DNA from: Apostichopus californicus
Taxonomy: Eukaryota > Echinodermata > Holothuroidea > Aspidochirotida > Stichopodidae
Assembly: GCA_020650975.1 (NCBI GenBank)
Contig: JAIPMN010034506.1
Location: forward strand, 1 to 22,242
Reading direction: 5' to 3'
Length of the DNA stretch: 22,242 nucleotides
Each line of letters begins with the position of its first letter. Positions within the stretch are counted from its first letter, which is position 1. Below, in pieces: positions 19,801 to 22,242 of this stretch. Both the position numbers and the translations under genes were made by a program. A model generated the notes under the pieces. The model was not told where the DNA came from. It ran no database searches and saw nothing but the letters and a program-made list of their open reading frames with translations.

Positions 19801-20260
19801 AGGGAAAGGAGTGGAAAGTAGGGTTAGGAGGGAAGTATGATGAGGGCTAGATCACAATTATGTCATTTCTGGCTCACCCATGGTCATCATCATGCAGCAC
19901 GGCATTTAGAGTTGATAAGTTTCTGAGCTAATTAGCAATATTATTAATGATTATATTATTAATTAGCTAATGCCACTTTGCCCACATTATTGAGTTCAGT
20001 ACCAACACCAAAACAGAACTATTCAAATAAATCTTGTAAAGAAAATGAAAAAAAATACCAATGCTGTCATCAGAAGCCAGTTCTTCATAGCTAGCATATG
20101 ACTTGGGGATCTGGTGTAATTCAGCAAATGTTTGAGACCGTTCTGCTGATCGGGCAGCTACAGCCATGACTGAGTGAAGTGTTGGATCCAGGGTGCTGAG
20201 ACCACACACAAAGTCGTGAGAGATCTTCCCTGCACTGCATATTCCCCAATGAAGTGCCAT
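13711..20260 (-). CDS. DHDH: trans-1,2-dihydrobenzene-1,2-diol dehydrogenase (dimeric dihydrodiol dehydrogenase), 7 coding exons
   Basis: This NADP-dependent cytosolic oxidoreductase of the Gfo/Idh/MocA family oxidises trans-dihydrodiols of aromatic hydrocarbons to catechols, and D-xylose in mammals. Coding exons in order are 20260-20059, 19697-19534, 18864-18729, 18007-17891, 16062-15938, 14965-14797 and 13826-13711. They sum to 1029 nt, 342 residues plus stop; human DHDH is 334. The N-terminal Rossmann fold starts MALHWGICSAGKIS with G6 and G11. The CEKP motif at 95-98 puts the catalytic lysine at K97. GGGAMYDIGMY at 170-180 supplies D176 and Y180, the other residues assigned to catalysis or binding in the mammalian enzyme. 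All splice phases match and all introns are GT-AG, 361, 669, 721, 1828, 971 and 970 bp long. The introns carry SINE and MITE copies. Confidence 0.97.
14192..14770. mobile_element. Fold-back MITE with TTAA target duplication (element 14196-14766)
   Basis: TTAA at 14192-14195 and 14767-14770 brackets 571 bp whose ends are inverted repeats. The left end begins AGGATTAGTTCAGGTGTC and the right end in reverse complement begins AGGATTGGTTCAGGTGTC; 23 of the first 26 bases agree. An inner pair, GTGATGTCACATCCTCAC at 14356-14373 and its exact reverse complement at 14578-14595, means the element can fold into a long hairpin. A TTAA target fits piggyBac or Kolobok superfamilies. It sits in DHDH intron 6, ending 26 bp from the exon 6 donor. 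Confidence 0.88.
14797..14965 (-). CDS. DHDH: DHDH coding exon 6
   Basis: The acceptor is TTTATTTATAG and the donor GATG|GTAAGA. It encodes residues 249-304, starting IYNPFWCPTGMEV and including FQFPVP and the G-L-x-Y-E-A-E-A-V helix that mammalian DHDH also shows (GMSYEAKHV in human). It ends in phase 1. Confidence 0.96.
15561..15894 (+). mobile_element. TTAA MITE family 2, truncated copy
   Basis: It starts at TTAA 15561-15564 with AAGCATTGAAGACTCGCCCC and matches the reverse complement of 21655-22016 down to CCGGCATTAGACGTT at about 15894. The right terminal inverted repeat seen in the other copy is missing. It lies in DHDH intron 5 and stops 43 bp from the exon 5 donor. Confidence 0.85.
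15938..16062 (-). CDS. DHDH: DHDH coding exon 5
   Basis: The acceptor is CTGTGTACTCAAG, a weak pyrimidine tract, and the donor AAG|GTAAGT is strong. It encodes residues 207-248, from GVDAGANITLLYPNN through GVCGMSNEAEV to EGKIK, part of the C-terminal beta-sheet that forms the dimer interface in this family. It ends in phase 0. Confidence 0.96.
16465..16498. repeat. 34-bp perfect palindrome
   Basis: TATTTGTACAAAAAATT at 16465-16481 is followed at once by its exact reverse complement, with no spacer. It lies in DHDH intron 4. It is AT-rich and could form a cruciform; no other mobile-element hallmark is visible. Confidence 0.85.
17127..17213. mobile_element. Transposon end with CAGTGGCGTAGCC terminus
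   Basis: Reading in reverse complement from 17213, the sequence begins CAGTGGCGTAGCCAGAGGGG and continues through G- and C-runs. This is a very common terminus of hAT-like non-autonomous elements in marine invertebrates. Translation of this end gives the PPLWPPSGYATG peptide on one strand and GVARGGPKGG on the other, which are artefacts and not genes. The opposite end and target duplication were not found. Confidence 0.6.
17352..17703. mobile_element. 340-bp terminal-inverted-repeat element with internal tandem hairpins (element 17358-17697)
   Basis: The left end begins TACGGTGGCTTAATAGGGAC and the right end in reverse complement begins TATGGTGGCATAAAAGGGAC; 22 of the first 25 bases agree. 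GTATTT flanks both ends (17352-17357 and 17698-17703). The duplication may be 6 bp, or the element may be a Tc1/mariner type inserted at TA. The interior (about 17410-17640) is four to five tandem units of 56-58 bp containing AAATTTGACTT-tttAAAGTCAAAATTT, each itself an inverted repeat. It lies in DHDH intron 4. Confidence 0.82.
17891..18007 (-). CDS. DHDH: DHDH coding exon 4 (catalytic DIGMY motif)
   Basis: The acceptor is TTTTTCTTTCAG and the donor AAG|GTTTGG. It encodes residues 168-206, starting ALGGGAMYDIGMYTAQFAM. D176 and Y180 occupy the positions of the active-site Asp and Tyr of mammalian dihydrodiol dehydrogenase. It enters and leaves in phase 1. Confidence 0.97.
18729..18864 (-). 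CDS. DHDH: DHDH coding exon 3
   Basis: The acceptor is GTCATCCCTACAG and the donor AAAG|GTCAGT. It encodes residues 123-167, starting AVWSRFFPVYQKIRDIIAS. The W-x-R-F-x-P motif is a family hallmark following the nucleotide-binding domain. It ends in phase 1. Confidence 0.97.
18925..19153 (-). mobile_element. tRNA-derived SINE on the minus strand
   Basis: In reverse complement, 19153-19085 reads as a tRNA-like unit: TGGAGTG and CACTCCA form a 7-bp acceptor-like stem, with an A box (TTAGCTCAGTGGTTAACGCC) and a B box (AATTCGAGTCACTCC). A tRNA-unrelated body continues to about 18925. The internal arms are degenerate, so this is a SINE head and not a working tRNA gene. It lies in DHDH intron 2. 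The 3' end is approximate. Confidence 0.8.
19534..19697 (-). CDS. DHDH: DHDH coding exon 2 (EKP motif)
   Basis: The acceptor is TATCTTTCTGCAG and the donor GAG|GTAAGT. It encodes residues 68-122, beginning DIVYIGSINTEH. VLCEKPMALN contains the E-K-P motif of the Gfo/Idh/MocA family, with K97 as the catalytic lysine. It ends in phase 0. Confidence 0.98.
19926..19968. repeat. AT-rich inverted repeat
   Basis: AGCTAATTA at 19926-19934 pairs exactly with TAATTAGCT at 19960-19968, and the intervening AT-rich sequence is nearly self-complementary. It is a short hairpin-prone spot in DHDH intron 1. Confidence 0.55.
20059..20260 (-). CDS. DHDH: DHDH coding exon 1 (NADP-binding start)
   Basis: It starts at the ATG 20260-20258 and encodes MALHWGICSAGKISHDFVCG and onward to residue 67, with the donor ATTG|GTATTT in phase 1. 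The N-terminus begins with the M-A-L-x-W-G-I residues of mammalian DHDH, so this ATG is the true start. VMAVAARSAERS is the second strand and NADP-phosphate pocket region. An acceptor-like TTTTCCTTCTAG stands about 8 bp upstream of the ATG, suggesting a separate non-coding first exon. Confidence 0.97.
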
Positions 20261-20276
20261 TTTAAATCCTAGAAGG

Positions 20277-20350
20277 AAAATTTTTTTAAAAAATTATAAA
20301 AAAAAAAATTTTTTAAAAAAATTTAAAATTTAAAAATTTAAAAAAAAAAA
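20277..20350. repeat. A-run/T-run low-complexity tract
   Basis: This is about 70 bp made almost only of alternating A and T runs, partly self-complementary. It directly precedes the DHDH acceptor-like site upstream of the ATG and, read on the minus strand, would supply part of its pyrimidine tract. Confidence 0.7.
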
Positions 20351-21650
20351 TCAGTTTTCAATGAATACATTTCTTGTTCGGTATACTCTTGTAATACCAC
20401 AATTGAGGCAATTATCATCTTCGTAGTGCATATATATATAAATGTAAGTTTGTCAATCATATACCACCTTAAATACATCTACAGTATGCTGATCTTCAAT
20501 GTTACCCCCAACATAGTGAAGAAAGTAAGCAAAGGAGATTAAAATCAGTTTCCAAGGTTAGCACTGACTACAGAGCTATACAGACCCTGCTAAACTGTGA
20601 CAATGATACTGCCAACTTAAAAGTGACTGTCACATTCTTACCTCATGACCTTCTCCCCCACCCTCTCCCCCCCCCCCCTCACTTTTTTCCAAGTAAAGAT
20701 TTCCTGGGGGTAGATAACCTGCAGCTGTACAGACCAAATTGTTTTACACACTTTGATGATCCTTCTCTTACATCGATAAAAAAAAATTTAAAAAAACCTT
20801 CTTGCCTGAGAAGTATATCAGCAAATTTGTGTGATGACAGCGCCAATCAAATTCATTTGAAGAGAAAATATTACTTCAACAGATTTACTGGTATGTGTGT
20901 GTGTGGTAATGTATACAGTATATACAAATTATAAACGTGCATTGTAATTCGGGAATTTAATTCCCACCAGTTGGGAATTTGGTTATATAGCCAGTAGACT
21001 TTTAATCACTTGCATATTTTAGCAATTAGTGGCTTAAATTATGAAATTCTACCCTAGAACAACTGATCACTACAAAGTAAAATTAATATAAGAACAACTA
21101 AAAAACACATAAATTATGCTGCATATGACCCAAATGAGTCGTTTCTAGGAATTGAAGGACAGAATCACAAACTTTGTATCAATCTTTGAAACAGAGTTAA
21201 AGTGATAATTTTCAATACATTGTTATAACAATGTAAACCAGTCATGCATTATGTACAGAAACAAAACATGACTTGGCAAAATTGACATGACATTTAATAA
21301 ATAATTAATTTGAAAAAAGTTCCATAAGAATTGATGAACTTTGATACACTCGAAAGGAGTATTGCATAAAGCGATTCGAGTAAACATACTGATAAGACCT
21401 AAAGTGTGATCAAAGTTATAATTCATGGCACGTTTTGGTCTAGCCCTAGTATTTATAGGCTAGTTATGATATTTGTACAAATAAGAATGACATCAATGTT
21501 AATACAGACCTGATTCATGTAGATTCCTCCTCCTCCCCCTCCTCCCCCGCCCCCTCACCTGCCCAACCCAATTTAACAAATGGAAATTGCTGCCCAAAAC
21601 CTTTCACAAACCATCCTGTCTGTATTCCACTACTCCATCTAAGCATCTGC

Positions 21651-22020
21651 TTAAAGGATGTGAAGACTTGTGCAAAAAGAAACGTCTAATGCCGGTAATC
21701 TGACCTAGTTTTGAATGAGGTGTAACAGAAGTGTTAGACACCACCATCGATCCCAGAAAATACACACACAGCTTGCTACCATCGGTAATTAGACACTATA
21801 GTGTACAGTCAGTACATACAGCTGCATTCAATACCCACAGCACAGTGTACAAACGATACAGCAATGGACATCTCAGGTGCAGCTAAAGACAACAAGGTAT
21901 CACGTTTCATTACTGTCTGCATTTTGTAGCGACAAGAACAAAACGTCACTTGCAAGCAACAGAAAGTTAACTTTTTCAGATGGCCGCACGCGGTTTGGGG
22001 CGAGTCTTCAATGCCTTTAA
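21651..22020 (-). mobile_element. TTAA MITE family 2, complete copy (element 21655-22016)
   Basis: TTAA at 21651-21654 and 22017-22020 brackets 362 bp with imperfect inverted ends: AGGATGTGAAGACTTG on the left and, in reverse complement from the right, AGGCATTGAAGACTCG. The interior matches 15565-15894 in reverse complement over about 330 bp. The TTAA target fits a piggyBac- or Kolobok-mobilised MITE. No coding capacity is seen. Confidence 0.88.
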
Positions 22021-22242
22021 GCTGATTTGGATTCTCTCACATACACATGTATGTGGCTCGTTAGTGTCGTAAAATAACTGATAAATAGAGCACCAGAGCT
22101 GTTATCCAAGGCAAACTAAAGACATTGTCTGAGAGGTCAAAATGGAGGCCTCATTGTCTGAGACCCACAATGTCCGCACGAGGCAGAAGTCAAAAGATCC
22201 TGACTAAATATTGCAAGAATATGATTTGCAGAAATATGATTT

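Larger units (their letters stand above)
20261..22242. other. Region upstream of DHDH
   Basis: This holds any DHDH 5' UTR exon and promoter, neither of which I can place. It includes a tract of A and T runs at 20277-20350, a C run near 20668-20678, a pyrimidine-rich stretch at 21523-21557 and the MITE at 21655-22016. The open frames at 20623-20934 (plus) and 21223-21426 (minus) have no recognisable content. Confidence 0.55.

Noticed and set aside
1..22242. CRISPR array, prokaryotic operon, viral or toxin gene
   Set aside because: No regular repeat-spacer array, ribosome binding sites, compact gene clusters, or viral polymerase, capsid or integrase motifs were seen.

Overview
The window is animal nuclear DNA: AT-rich, intron-containing, and full of short non-autonomous transposons and tRNA-derived SINEs. 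There are no bacterial operons or ribosome binding sites. The introns (about 0.35 to 2 kb), the gene content and the style of the repeats fit an invertebrate deuterostome such as an echinoderm. That placement is an inference from general appearance; nothing here proves the species. Most long open frames in the window are chance; the real coding sequence lies in short exons.

Two complete protein-coding genes can be rebuilt exon by exon, with matching splice phases. (1) Plus strand, 3071-9859: MRPL21, mitochondrial large-subunit ribosomal protein bL21m, 7 coding exons, 215 codons plus stop. (2) Minus strand, 20260 down to 13711: DHDH, trans-1,2-dihydrobenzene-1,2-diol dehydrogenase (Gfo/Idh/MocA oxidoreductase), 7 coding exons, 342 codons plus stop, with the family's catalytic residues at the expected positions K97, D176 and Y180. 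The two genes converge tail to tail across 9860-13710. At the left edge (185-437, minus strand) is the first coding exon of a third gene. It encodes a signal peptide and the start of what looks like a MANSC/MANEC cysteine domain, and the gene runs out of the window to the left. It is divergent from MRPL21.

The rest is introns and intergenic DNA carrying mobile-element remains: two inverted copies of one hAT-type MITE, each with a perfect 8-bp target-site duplication (1012-1403 and 13063-13419); a fold-back TTAA MITE (14196-14766) ending 26 bp from a DHDH splice donor; a second TTAA MITE family in two inverted copies (15565-15894 truncated, 21655-22016 complete); a 340-bp terminal-inverted-repeat element built from tandem hairpins (17358-17697); a transposon end at about 17127-17213; two tRNA-derived SINEs (10019-10337 plus, 18925-19153 minus); a 61-bp minisatellite (12640-12828); and smaller duplications and palindromes.

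The genes are not a functional pathway: mitochondrial translation, a cytosolic NADP-dependent dehydrogenase and a secreted or membrane protein simply sit next to each other. I see no convincing undescribed system. The most interesting features are the repeat structures close to splice sites and an exon-like segment at 12845-12950.
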